Shown one piece after another: positions 1 through 8,574 of a DNA stretch of 44,929 nucleotides (position 1 is the first letter of the stretch; the number at the start of each line of letters is the position of its first letter). Position numbers and translations under genes: made by a program. The notes below the pieces were generated by a model. The model was given only the letters and a program-made list of their open reading frames with translations, made no database searches and was not told where the DNA came from. The stretch is from CAYWWY01 sp964580185. Its GTDB lineage: Bacteria > Thermotogota > Thermotogae > MWEM01. Location of the stretch: positions 1 to 44,929 of the forward strand of contig CAZOJQ010000023.1 in the NCBI GenBank assembly GCA_964580185.1. Reading direction: 5' to 3'.

Positions 1-939
1 CCAGAAATCATTCGGGCTTTGGAATATGAACAGGAGTCGAGAAGCAGGGTAACCTTTCGAGGGAGAATCAGGGTCGACCGATACGATTGCTCCCTATCGA
101 TGGTTTTTGATTCCCTATCCCCCTGGATTCAAATGGAGTGTTCTGTGGACGCCCCCGAAGATCCTCTTCCGGGATACAGAGGGGCGCTTTTTTGTCAGTT
201 GGAAAGCTCTGAACCTCTTCGGATGATCCGAAGCGACTATCCATTTGGACAGGAAGAAGGATGGCCTGAATTGCACGCCAATCGAAAATATCCAAAGGGA
301 GATTGGATGACCTCGGAGAAGTTTTCCGAACCGATTGAGAATCCCTTTACCGGTCTCCGATATGCTCAGGCGATGTATCCTTCTTCCTCTATGTGTTTTT
401 TGGGAAGGGGTACTCAAGGGTTTTTTCGGGAAAACAACGGATTTCGAGCCAGTCTTTTCCTCTATGACCCCTGGGATGGAAAGAATTGGCTGAGAAAAGT
501 GACCATTCCGTATGGGTTGGCGTTACTGGGAGCAAAAGAGCAACCGGAACGAATGGCTCAGGAGTATAACCGCCCTTTACGATGGATTCGCGCGTCCGGA
601 CACGGAAGTTTGGAACCGCTCCGCCCGTTCCGCTTGAAAGGAACCATCTTTCTCGCTTCTGCCTATTGGCGGGATGATCGGATCGTGATTCGGGTCTGGA
701 ACCAATTCGGCGCTCCCGAGTCTTTTTCCCTGGAGTTTCCATTTCCGATCCTACGAGCGTCCATAGCGACTCCTTTTGGCAGTCCAATCAAAGACCTCCA
801 TACTGAGAAGGGTTGTGTAAACCATACGCTTGCGCCCTATGAAATCTTGACTTTGTCGGTTTGGATTGAACGAGAACTGGAAGGAAGTCTGGATCGGTAC
901 CGCCATGTTTGGTCAAATAAATCTGAAAGCAAGGAATGA
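1..939 (+). CDS. alpha-mannosidase, GH38 family, C-terminal part (5'-truncated by window edge)
   Basis: The reading frame is open from base 1 (no start needed) to TGA at 937-939, so about 312 C-terminal residues of a longer protein are present. GH38 alpha-mannosidases hydrolyse alpha-mannosides; their catalytic barrel is N-terminal and lies outside the window. What is visible matches the C-terminal beta-sandwich part: a block around EQPERMAQEYNRPLRW typical of the segment preceding the last domain, then IVIRVWNQFGAP (the 'R-x-x-N/E' strand where these enzymes describe a ligand-binding loop) and the closing pattern LAPYEILTLSV, close to the family's usual 'L.pfEi.Tl' ending. The next gene, another glycosidase, starts 10 bp downstream and is probably co-transcribed. 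Family assignment is by motif recall; substrate cannot be told. Confidence 0.72.
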   Translation, partial: PEIIRALEYEQESRSRVTFRGRIRVDRYDCSLSMVFDSLSPWIQMECSVDAPEDPLPGYRGALFCQLESSEPLRMIRSDYPFGQEEGWPELHANRKYPKGDWMTSEKFSEPIENPFTGLRYAQAMYPSSSMCFLGRGTQGFFRENNGFRASLFLYDPWDGKNWLRKVTIPYGLALLGAKEQPERMAQEYNRPLRWIRASGHGSLEPLRPFRLKGTIFLASAYWRDDRIVIRVWNQFGAPESFSLEFPFPILRASIATPFGSPIKDLHTEKGCVNHTLAPYEILTLSVWIERELEGSLDRYRHVWSNKSESKE

Positions 940-949
940 GGTGATGACC

Positions 950-3355
950 ATGGTTTGGACCAGCCCAGCTGTAAAAGGCTTGTATCTGGAGAGCGCGGGA
1001 AAAAAAGCGTGCGCCATGGGGTACCATGGAAAGGGATTGGAAGTCTGGTCTTACCCGATGAAACTGATCAGCGATTTCCGGGAAACGCTGGTGTTGCCGG
1101 AAAAAAAGATTCGGCTTGAGTTGGATGATTACGCGCATCTTGTGGAGATTTTCCCTCATGCCACGATGATCCACATAGCCCATCCTTTGTTTACAATCGA
1201 GAAGGAGATCTTCACTCCGATCGAATCTCCCGGGTGTTTCATCCGATACCGAATCGATTCCAGCACTCCTGTTCAAATCGGTTTCTCGTTTCTCCCTGCG
1301 CTTAATCTCATGTGGCCTGGATCAATCGGAGGCCAAGATTGCTACTGGGTTGAGGAGGCTCAAGGGTTCATTCTTGCCGAACCCACTCGTTCCTACTCCG
1401 GGCTGATCCGGATGGAGGGGGCTCTTCTCGACTCGAAAATGGGCGATCACGCCTTTTCCGACGAATCGTACCGCATGATCGTCAATCTCTCTTCCGGAAA
1501 TCATCAGAAGACGGTATGCGTGTGGGGTTTTATGGGGCATCACCAGGAGTGTCTAGAACAGTCTGTGATCGAAGAATCTTTATTTGAGAGTTCCTTTGAG
1601 CGGGCAAAAGCATATTACGAAGAGTATCTGGCCCGTACGGTTCAACTGGAAACTCCGAATGGAGAACTGAATCGGTTCTTTTCGTGGGCTAAGCTTTCTT
1701 TGCACAAGGGAGAGGTGGACAATCCTCTACTGGGGAAAGGGTTGGTAGCTGGGATTGGTCCTTCTGGGCGATCGACCCGGCCAGGATTCGATTGGTATTT
1801 TGCTGGGGATATGTCCATGAATGCGCTCGGGATGGTCGGTTACAATGATTTTGCCACCATCCGTACCAGCTTGCTCTTTTTCGCGGGATTTCAAAAAGAA
1901 GATGGGAGAATTCCTCACGAAATTTCCCAATCGGCTCCTTTGATTGATTGGTTCGGCCGTTACTCCGGATTCGCGTATCTTCACGCGGATACGACTGCGT
2001 ACTATCTTCTGGCTTTGGCATTCTATGTCGTGGAAAGCGGTGACAGTTCGATCCTTTCAGAATTGGAAGCGGTCATTGAAAAAGCTCTTACGTTTTGCGA
2101 CAACATGAGCGAAGAGGAAACGGGAATGATTTTGAACCAAAAAGCGGGTTTGGGGGCTCTCGAAATCGGCCCGCATCGGAAACCAAAATACGACATCTAT
2201 ACCAATAGCATTTGGGCTGCTGCCCTTGCTCAACTTTCCCAGATGTACCGAAGTCTCACTTTCGTCGAGAAAGCCGATCTTTTGCATCAACGACACGAAA
2301 AGGTATGCCGTTCGATGGAAGGTTTTTGGTGGGAAGAAGGAAGCCGGTATTGCCTTTCCATCATGCCGGATCAAAAACAGCTCCCCCTTTTAATGGCAAT
2401 GGCCTTTTTCCCAATAAGCTTCGGTCTTTTAGACAAAGACCGCGCCAAACGGTTTCTGAAATTGGCGAAAGAGTCCAGCTTGTGGGTTCCTTGGGGCGTT
2501 CGTTCGATTGAAGAAGGGCCGGAATACGATCCCATTCATTACAATTTTGGCTCAGTGTGGTACTTCTTCAACGGATTCTTCTCACGGGCTGCATATGACT
2601 TAGGAGATCATTCTTTGGGTTTTTCAATCATCCACGCGGCGGTCCAGGCGTTTTTCCATGAAAACAGCACCCATATGCCCGAGCTTTTTTCTGGTGATCG
2701 GTTCGCTGCAGTTACAACTGCTGTCCCCCATCAGCTCTTTTCTCTGGGCCCTGTGATCTGGGCCATTCTTTCTGGTATGCTCGGAATTCAAAGAAATGCG
2801 CTTCTCAAAAGCGTAGGATTCACACCCCAGTTTCCATTACAGTGGGATCGTCTTACTGTCAAGAACCTTCAGGTGGGTCCCAACCAAATCCATATTCGTT
2901 ACAAGAGAGAGAGCAGTACGACTCAGATTCAGATTGATGGTCAGATTTCCGAACCCTTCGACCTTGTTGTACACCCACGTCCTTTTTTCCTCGGCTCCAC
3001 GTTTCCGCAAGGTCAAGAGGGTTCTTTGATCCAAAAGAGAATCCAAGGACCGACAAACATCACCTACCATCAGACGGGGTTTTCTGTTGATGTCATCCCC
3101 AACCCCCTTCCCCGCGGAACATCAAAAAAACAACCCAAGCTTCTTGAAACCATAGAAGGCAAAGATCAAGTGACTCTCCGTCTGTATGGGTACAAGGACT
3201 CGTCGATCGCGCTCTTTGTTGTAGGGGATCCGGTACACGTTTCCTTTGAGGGAAACTCAGATTTGATCTCGGATCAACCCAACGGAACAATCTTGATTCC
3301 TTTTTCGGAAACTGGACATAAAACGGTGGTTTTGAAGAAAAAGAACCCCTCGTGA
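950..3355 (+). CDS. six-hairpin (alpha/alpha)6-barrel glycosidase, debranching-enzyme-like
   Basis: About 801 residues. The frame is open from a TTG at 866, but ATG 950 is preferred: GAGGTGAT at 938-945 is a near-perfect ribosome site, and starting there leaves a 10-bp gap after the mannosidase instead of an overlap. ATG 944 is the alternative. The first ~250 residues look like a beta-sandwich domain. From about residue 260 the protein is helical with segments such as RPGFDWYFAGDMSMNALG, DGRIPHEISQS and HADTTAYYLLAL, which is the layout of glycogen-debranching-like or related six-hairpin glycosidases (toroid of hairpins with acidic residues at the open end). A C-terminal beta domain closes it. 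No signal peptide is seen, so a cytosolic enzyme acting on imported oligosaccharides together with the upstream alpha-mannosidase is the inference. The exact GH family is uncertain. Confidence 0.72.
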   Translation: MVWTSPAVKGLYLESAGKKACAMGYHGKGLEVWSYPMKLISDFRETLVLPEKKIRLELDDYAHLVEIFPHATMIHIAHPLFTIEKEIFTPIESPGCFIRYRIDSSTPVQIGFSFLPALNLMWPGSIGGQDCYWVEEAQGFILAEPTRSYSGLIRMEGALLDSKMGDHAFSDESYRMIVNLSSGNHQKTVCVWGFMGHHQECLEQSVIEESLFESSFERAKAYYEEYLARTVQLETPNGELNRFFSWAKLSLHKGEVDNPLLGKGLVAGIGPSGRSTRPGFDWYFAGDMSMNALGMVGYNDFATIRTSLLFFAGFQKEDGRIPHEISQSAPLIDWFGRYSGFAYLHADTTAYYLLALAFYVVESGDSSILSELEAVIEKALTFCDNMSEEETGMILNQKAGLGALEIGPHRKPKYDIYTNSIWAAALAQLSQMYRSLTFVEKADLLHQRHEKVCRSMEGFWWEEGSRYCLSIMPDQKQLPLLMAMAFFPISFGLLDKDRAKRFLKLAKESSLWVPWGVRSIEEGPEYDPIHYNFGSVWYFFNGFFSRAAYDLGDHSLGFSIIHAAVQAFFHENSTHMPELFSGDRFAAVTTAVPHQLFSLGPVIWAILSGMLGIQRNALLKSVGFTPQFPLQWDRLTVKNLQVGPNQIHIRYKRESSTTQIQIDGQISEPFDLVVHPRPFFLGSTFPQGQEGSLIQKRIQGPTNITYHQTGFSVDVIPNPLPRGTSKKQPKLLETIEGKDQVTLRLYGYKDSSIALFVVGDPVHVSFEGNSDLISDQPNGTILIPFSETGHKTVVLKKKNPS

Positions 3356-3498
3356 TAAGAGGTATGGAATAGATCCTGGACCTCCTGTTTCATCATTTGC
3401 CAATACGGTTGGAAATTCCTTCTTTCAATTTCAAAAGCCCTATGGGCCCTTTGCGACAGCAGCACAAGATTAAATATGGCAAAGATGTAACCCAAAAG

Positions 3499-3528
3499 TT
3501 GGTTTTGTGGTATAATTACCAAAACCAA
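3499..3528 (+). promoter_or_regulatory. extended -10 promoter embedded in an imperfect palindrome
   Basis: TGGTATAAT (3508-3516) is an extended -10 element; no good -35 is visible. It sits inside an inverted repeat: TTGGTTTTG-tg-GTA on the left and TACCAAAACCAA on the right, around a TAAT centre, with one 2-nt bulge. The site lies 38 bp before the GGDEF gene start. A repressor covering this dyad would block RNA polymerase; no T-run follows, so it is unlikely to be a terminator. The rest of the 3356-3565 gap shows nothing recognisable. Confidence 0.5.
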
Positions 3529-3565
3529 TCCAGTACGGGATTGAAGAACGAGGCCAGAGGCTGAT

Positions 3566-5248
3566 ATGAGTCAGGAGATCACCAATACCGAATATCTTGA
3601 ATTAAAGAAGCAGTTGCTTCATTTCCAACGCGCTTTGGATATTGCGGGGATAGGCTTTTGGGAATGGAATTTGGAAGAGGATTCGTTTATATTTAGCGAC
3701 AACCACTATGCCATGTTGGGATATAAACCGAATGAGTTTCCTTCTTTATATGATTCGTGGATTCAGCTTGTGCATCCTGACGATCAAAAAGGAATCATCC
3801 CGAAGATACTCGATGCTATTACTAATGACCGTCCTTTTGAAGAGACCTATCGGATGAGGTGCAAAGACGGTTCTTGGAAATGGATTTCAAGTCGAGGAAA
3901 GGTTTTTGAGAAGAACGGAGATCAGAAACCGATCCGAGCATCTGGGATTCATGTGGACATTTCTCATATCCGTCAAGCGGATGAGGAATTATTCCGGTTT
4001 AAAAGGACCATTGAAATTATCAATGTTGGATTGGTAATGATGGACCGAAGAGGAACGATTGAATATGTAAATCCCTATTTTGCGAAAACATTGGGATACA
4101 CTGTTGATGAGTTGATCGGGACCGATTATTCCCGGGTTTGTTGTAGGCAAGATCCCTCTGTTTTTCAATCCGTGATACAAGAAATCATCGATCACGGCTT
4201 CCTTCCTTCCTATGAGCAACCTCACATCCATAAGGATGGTTCAGAAGTCCCTACCCTGTGTAATGGTCTTTCGATTCGGAGCGATTGGCAAGGGACGGAG
4301 CAGATCGTAATCACCGCCCTGGACATTCGTCCGATGAAGGAGATCCAAAAACGGCTTGTGGAAGACCAGGAACGGCTCAAAATCCTGGTTCGAAGCATGG
4401 ATGATATCATCTTTGTTCTGGATCAAGACCTAGTGTTTAAAGAATACCTTCTCCCTCAATCCGCGCGGCTCTATATCGCTCCCGAACAGTTCATTGGGAA
4501 GACTTTTTTGGAAGTGGGCCTTCCACCTTCCGTAACGCAATGTGTGGGAGAACTTCGAAAGGTATTGGATACGGGCGTATCCACAACCACAGACTATTAT
4601 ATTGACACGCTAACCGGAAGAGAATGGTTCAATCTGATTATCTCCCCTTTACACGATGTGGAGGGGAATGTCAATGGCATTATCTGCGCAGCGCGAGATA
4701 TCACGGACCGGAAAAAAGCGGAAGAAGCGCTTCGAGAGATGTCGATCCGAGATTCGTTAACCGGTTTGATCAACAGACGACACCTGTTTGAGCGCTTGGA
4801 AGAGCTCATTGAAAAGCACTTGAGGAAGAAGCGAAACCTGAGTGTTGCGATCATCGATTTGGATTTCTTTAAAAACGTAAATGATACGATTGGGCATCTT
4901 GCAGGAGACCATATTCTCAAAGAGTTTGCAACCTTTCTTCAATCCAGGGTCCGAAAGTATGATCTTTTGGCTCGGTATGGAGGGGAGGAGTTCTTGATCG
5001 TCTTTGAAGAATGCAAAGGGAGAGAAGCGATGAAAATGGTACAGCGCATTCTTCAGGATGTCCGTTCCCATACCTTCTACTACAAAGAGATCCCGATTCA
5101 ACTTACCTTCAGTTGCGGGATTGCAGAATTGGAAGACTTGGCTTATTCAACCTATAGTGTCGACAACCTGATCGATTTGTCCGACAAACGCATGTACATG
5201 GCCAAGCAAAGAGGCAGGAACCAAGCGGTCTTTGCCTCTTCTATCTAA
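3566..5248 (+). CDS. diguanylate cyclase with three PAS domains (PAS-PAS-PAS-GGDEF)
   Basis: 560 residues. It makes cyclic di-GMP from two GTP. Domains: PAS/PAC 1 at about 15-135, PAS 2 at about 140-260, PAS 3 at about 270-390, then GGDEF from about 395 to the end. The active-site motif is GGEEF (472-476). Five residues before it is RKYD (463-466), the RxxD inhibitory site, so product feedback inhibition is expected. The linker RKKAEEALREMSIRDSLTGL is the standard PAS-to-GGDEF joint. No transmembrane segment, EAL or HD-GYP domain is present, so it is a soluble sensor-cyclase; ligands of the PAS domains are unknown. Start ATG 3566 has AGAGG a few bases upstream. It is preceded by its own palindromic promoter and converges on the ABC exporter 10 bp away. 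Confidence 0.93.
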   Translation: MSQEITNTEYLELKKQLLHFQRALDIAGIGFWEWNLEEDSFIFSDNHYAMLGYKPNEFPSLYDSWIQLVHPDDQKGIIPKILDAITNDRPFEETYRMRCKDGSWKWISSRGKVFEKNGDQKPIRASGIHVDISHIRQADEELFRFKRTIEIINVGLVMMDRRGTIEYVNPYFAKTLGYTVDELIGTDYSRVCCRQDPSVFQSVIQEIIDHGFLPSYEQPHIHKDGSEVPTLCNGLSIRSDWQGTEQIVITALDIRPMKEIQKRLVEDQERLKILVRSMDDIIFVLDQDLVFKEYLLPQSARLYIAPEQFIGKTFLEVGLPPSVTQCVGELRKVLDTGVSTTTDYYIDTLTGREWFNLIISPLHDVEGNVNGIICAARDITDRKKAEEALREMSIRDSLTGLINRRHLFERLEELIEKHLRKKRNLSVAIIDLDFFKNVNDTIGHLAGDHILKEFATFLQSRVRKYDLLARYGGEEFLIVFEECKGREAMKMVQRILQDVRSHTFYYKEIPIQLTFSCGIAELEDLAYSTYSVDNLIDLSDKRMYMAKQRGRNQAVFASSI

Positions 5249-5258
5249 GACGGGCTCT

Positions 5259-7010
5259 TTACCGAACCGGCAAGGGCTCATCGGGTATATAGCCTTTGAA
5301 CTGGGCCCTATAGAGCTTCGCGTAGTGTCCATTGGCATGGATCAGTTCGTTATGCCCTCCTTGTTCGACAATCCCATCTTTGGTGATGACAGCGATCTCA
5401 TCGGCATGTTTGATTGTGGAAAGCCTATGGGCGATCACCAAAGAAGTCCTTCCTTTCGAAAGATCTTCCAGAGATTGCTGGATCTTACCTTCGGTCTCGT
5501 TGTCCAGTGATGAGGTTGCTTCGTCGAGGATTAGAATCGGTGGATTTTTCAAAAAGACTCGAGCGATCGAGATTCTTTGTTTTTGGCCCCCAGAAAGCAT
5601 CACGCCTCGCTCCCCCACATAGCTGTCATAGCCCTTTTCCAAAGAGAGGATGAAGTCATGGATATTCGCATTGATCGCGGCTTGAATGATCATCTCCTCA
5701 CTTGCCTCGGGATTTCCATAGGCGATATTGTCGCGGATCGTCCCGGCAAAGAGAAAGACGTCTTGTTGGACGATGCCGATCTGTTTTCGAAGAGATTTCA
5801 TTTTGATGCCTCGGATATCCACTCCATCAATCAAGATTCGCCCATGGGTTACATCGTAGAATCGTGGGATCAGATGGCAAAGAGTTGTCTTTCCTCCCCC
5901 CGAAGGACCCACAAGCGCGAGTGTTTTTCCCGGAGGGATTTCTAAATGGATGTTCTTGAGAACTTCTTCCCCTTCTTTGGATAAGTAGGAAAAACTGACA
6001 TTTTCAAACCGGACATGGCCCTGAACATGGGAGATCTCTATCGCATCCTCTGTATCGTGAACTTCGGGAGTAATCCGCATGACTTCCAAGAACCGTTTGA
6101 AACCAGCCATCCCTGACTCGAATTGCTGAGCGAATTGCATGAGCCTTCGGATGGGTTGCATGAACAATTCGATATAGAGAAAATAGGCAACCAACGCTCC
6201 CAAGGAAATCCAACCTTCATACAAAAACCATCCACCCAATCCGAGCAGGCCAACTTTCAGGATATTGGTCATCAGGTTGATTCCTGAAGTGAGCTCAGCC
6301 ATTACTTTAAAAGCGTTTCTTCGGGAGTTCAGAAAGGCGAGGTTTCCTTCCTTGAATTTATCCATTTCATGTTCTTCACTGGTGAATGACTTGGACACTC
6401 GGATTCCTGATATGGAATTTTCAACCTGAGCATTCACATCAGCGATTTTTTTTCGCTCCTCCATAAAAGCGGTACTCATTTTTTTCCGTTTCCTGATTCC
6501 AAATACTAAGATGACCGGGATAAAGGAAAAGAGAACGGAAGTCAGGATGATATTGATGTTGATCAGAATGAAAAACGCGCCGATGATGGTAACTGTCGAA
6601 AGAAAGAGGTCTTCGGGACCATGGTGGGCCAGTTCTGTGATCTCCCGCAAATCATTTACAATCCGAGACATGATCTTGCCAGTACGGACTTTGTCAAAAT
6701 AGCTGAAAGAGAGGGTTTGGATGTGAGCAAACAGGTCTTTGCGAATCCCAAATTCGATCCGGGCCCCCAGCACATGGCCCCAATAGTCAACAAAGTAATT
6801 GAAAAACGCGCGAAGAATGAACAGGATCGCCAGAATCCCAACGGCCAGAGCCAACGTATCCATTCGGGATTCGGGCAAGTATACGTCCAAAGCTTGTCTG
6901 GTGATTTGGGGAAAGATGAGATCGATGATGGCCATACCCAAAGCACAGGAGATATCGGCCAAAAACAGCCATTTATGGGGGCGATAATACGAGATGAATT
7001 TCCGGATCAT
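5259..7010 (-). CDS. ABC exporter, fused membrane and ATPase domains (type IV/multidrug-type)
   Basis: 583 residues from ATG 7010, chosen because GGAGG (7016-7020) sits 5 nt upstream; the frame extends to 7049 but that part overlaps the promoter. The N-terminal ~320 residues hold six hydrophobic segments starting at WLFLADISCALGMAIIDLIF. The C-terminal nucleotide-binding domain carries Walker A GPSGGGKTT, Q-loop IVQQDVFLFAGT, signature LSGGQKQR, Walker B ILILDEATSS and H-loop IAHR. One copy would act as a homodimer; no second half-transporter is nearby, so a heterodimer partner cannot be excluded. Substrate (lipid, drug or peptide) is not deducible. Its promoter diverges from that of the MgtC-like gene. 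Confidence 0.93.
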   Translation of the reverse strand: MIRKFISYYRPHKWLFLADISCALGMAIIDLIFPQITRQALDVYLPESRMDTLALAVGILAILFILRAFFNYFVDYWGHVLGARIEFGIRKDLFAHIQTLSFSYFDKVRTGKIMSRIVNDLREITELAHHGPEDLFLSTVTIIGAFFILININIILTSVLFSFIPVILVFGIRKRKKMSTAFMEERKKIADVNAQVENSISGIRVSKSFTSEEHEMDKFKEGNLAFLNSRRNAFKVMAELTSGINLMTNILKVGLLGLGGWFLYEGWISLGALVAYFLYIELFMQPIRRLMQFAQQFESGMAGFKRFLEVMRITPEVHDTEDAIEISHVQGHVRFENVSFSYLSKEGEEVLKNIHLEIPPGKTLALVGPSGGGKTTLCHLIPRFYDVTHGRILIDGVDIRGIKMKSLRKQIGIVQQDVFLFAGTIRDNIAYGNPEASEEMIIQAAINANIHDFILSLEKGYDSYVGERGVMLSGGQKQRISIARVFLKNPPILILDEATSSLDNETEGKIQQSLEDLSKGRTSLVIAHRLSTIKHADEIAVITKDGIVEQGGHNELIHANGHYAKLYRAQFKGYIPDEPLPVR

Positions 7011-7048
7011 ACAATCCTCCATTTCGATATAGTTCGGTACAAGAACCA

Positions 7049-7057
7049 ATTATATCA
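7049..7057 (-). promoter_or_regulatory. extended -10 promoter of the ABC exporter gene
   Basis: On the minus strand TGATATAAT reads from 7057 to 7049, about 40 nt before the start codon at 7010. The expected -35 region (about 7072-7077) has no consensus match and coincides with the -35 of the divergent MgtC promoter, so the two promoters are back to back. Confidence 0.6.
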
Positions 7058-7072
7058 CAAAAAGGGATGGAG

Positions 7073-7101
7073 TTGCATTATCCGAAAAAAGAGACTATAA
7101 T
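7073..7101 (+). promoter_or_regulatory. promoter of the MgtC-like gene (TTGCAT-17-TATAAT)
   Basis: TTGCAT (7073-7078), a 17-nt spacer and a perfect TATAAT (7096-7101). The promoter lies inside the longest possible version of the MgtC reading frame (ATG 7067), which argues that the true translation start is downstream, at ATG 7133. Confidence 0.55.
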
Positions 7102-7132
7102 CTTCTATCATGAAGAGATTTTCGAGAGGGGG

Positions 7133-7813
7133 ATGGGTTTGGAAAGCATTGGGATGGGATGGGACGGAAATCTGTGGTTATCGATCGTACTCCGAGTTAT
7201 CGGCGCCTGGATTGCCGGTATGTTGATTGGTATGAATCGAGAGAAGATGCAGCGACCGGCAGGGATTCGTACCTTTGCCTTGATAAGCCTAGGCTCGTGT
7301 TTGTTTACGATTCTTTCTGTGTATTCGTTCGGGGAAGGGTTTGGAGGAGATCCTGGGCGTATCTCAGCCCAAATCTTAACAGGGATCGGTTTTTTGGGGG
7401 CAGGGACGATTCTCAAACGGGGGTTTCATGTTACGGGTCTTACGACCGCTGCAACTCTATGGACTGCAGCGGCTATCGGAATGGCTTGTGGATTGGGAGA
7501 GTTCATTTTAGCCGCGGGTATAACCGGATTGGTCATGCTTACCTTAAGTCTGATTCGCAATGTTGAAGTCCTGTTTTCCAAAAAGAGCAAAAATACGCTA
7601 TTGCTGGAAATGAAGAATAACCCGGAATCATTCTCCCAGGTCTTTGCTCAATTGCTCAGACACAAAGTATCCACCAGTAGTATTTATTATGAGGTGGAAT
7701 CCGACAAGGTCACTCTTTCCGTTCGCATGGGAAATTCCGAGATGGAGCGGATAATGGCCCATATCTCTGATATTTTGGCCATTCCGGATGTCTATTCGTG
7801 CGATTCTCATTGA
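7133..7813 (+). CDS. MgtC/SapB family membrane protein
   Basis: 226 residues from ATG 7133. The frame is open from ATG 7067, but a promoter occupies 7073-7101 and a ribosome site GAGAGGGG (7124-7131) precedes 7133. The protein has several hydrophobic segments in its first ~145 residues, with family hallmarks LIGMNREK, GIRTFALISLG, GIGFLGAGTILKRG and GLTTAATLWTAAAIG, then a short soluble C-terminal domain of the ACT-like kind. MgtC proteins are linked to magnesium limitation and membrane-potential or F-ATPase control in pathogens; in environmental bacteria the role is unclear. No magnesium leader or riboswitch could be seen. The 3' end overlaps the convergent gene by 7 bp. Confidence 0.88.
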   Translation: MGLESIGMGWDGNLWLSIVLRVIGAWIAGMLIGMNREKMQRPAGIRTFALISLGSCLFTILSVYSFGEGFGGDPGRISAQILTGIGFLGAGTILKRGFHVTGLTTAATLWTAAAIGMACGLGEFILAAGITGLVMLTLSLIRNVEVLFSKKSKNTLLLEMKNNPESFSQVFAQLLRHKVSTSSIYYEVESDKVTLSVRMGNSEMERIMAHISDILAIPDVYSCDSH

Positions 7814-8502
7814 ACAGTCGGCCCATGAGGGATGTTGGTTTGATATAAGTGATATCTGCCTTTTTTTCCTATGCACCGCACCCAATCGTTCGTTCGCAAC
7901 CACCACGCGATTTTTTGAGACAATTGGGAAGGGATCCCCATTTGGAGACTCATCTCTTGGGTGGTGAATTGTTGAGCAAGATGGGGCGCGATTAAGCGAA
8001 AGATATCCTCATTGTCGTAGAGGGGAAAGGTCTGTTCAATTTTTAGGCATTTCCGATCGAGAATGCTGATCCCTTTTCTCCGATGGCTGCCTTTTCCATC
8101 ATCCCTCCGGATTTCTTCTACTTGCACCATTGCGATTTCCATTGAAAACCGAGCATGGTTGAGAAAGGTATTGGGAAAGTAGATGATTTCATGGAAGAGA
8201 TCGAAACATGTCCCTTTTTTGGGAGATTTCCTCCGGGAAATTAGAGTGTCTTGCGGATCAAGGAGGCAAAGCCACTTCGCTGTAATAATGGGATGTACGA
8301 TCTTTACCCAATACCGATCGAGGAGATAGAGAAGCTTTTTTTGGGCCGAGCGAAGGTTTTGGGTTTGGATCTCCACAATCCGGTCGCCATATACAACATC
8401 AACAATATAAGGACCGATCTGCGCTTCCATCTGAGCATAGGGAGGGGCAAATTTCTGCTTGAGCGTATAGTGAAGATGGCTTTCATTGTAGGTGTTGATC
8501 AT
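7807..8502 (-). CDS. PD-(D/E)XK nuclease-like protein with helical C-terminal region, function unknown
   Basis: About 231 residues. I do not recognise an established family name with certainty. The first ~60 residues show a restriction-fold pattern: an N-terminal Glu (E7), a strand ending in D35, then E44-x-Q46 in the strand RIVEIQTQ, followed by an amphipathic helix LRSAQKKLLYLL; this is the D...ExK/Q arrangement of PD-(D/E)XK enzymes with Gln in the last position. The C-terminal ~80 residues (from about LYDNEDIFRLIAPHL) resemble a winged-helix DNA-binding region. ATG 8502 is taken as start; ATG 8517 in frame is equally possible, neither has a strong ribosome site. It follows the GNAT-DUF501 gene by 72 bp in the same direction and may share its transcript. 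The 3' end overlaps the MgtC gene by 7 bp. Confidence 0.6.
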   Translation of the reverse strand: MINTYNESHLHYTLKQKFAPPYAQMEAQIGPYIVDVVYGDRIVEIQTQNLRSAQKKLLYLLDRYWVKIVHPIITAKWLCLLDPQDTLISRRKSPKKGTCFDLFHEIIYFPNTFLNHARFSMEIAMVQVEEIRRDDGKGSHRRKGISILDRKCLKIEQTFPLYDNEDIFRLIAPHLAQQFTTQEMSLQMGIPSQLSQKIAWWLRTNDWVRCIGKKGRYHLYQTNIPHGPTVQ

Positions 8503-8574
8503 ACGTTCCGATCGCATCCTTTTCAGAGATCGAATCTGAGAAACCGGTTATACAGGTTTTGCAATGGATCCCAT

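Noticed and set aside
3274..3528. 84-codon leftward ORF across the end of the glycosidase gene and the gap before the GGDEF gene
   Set aside because: Overlaps 80 bp of a real gene, starts inside the promoter palindrome and lacks a ribosome site; no similarity recognised.
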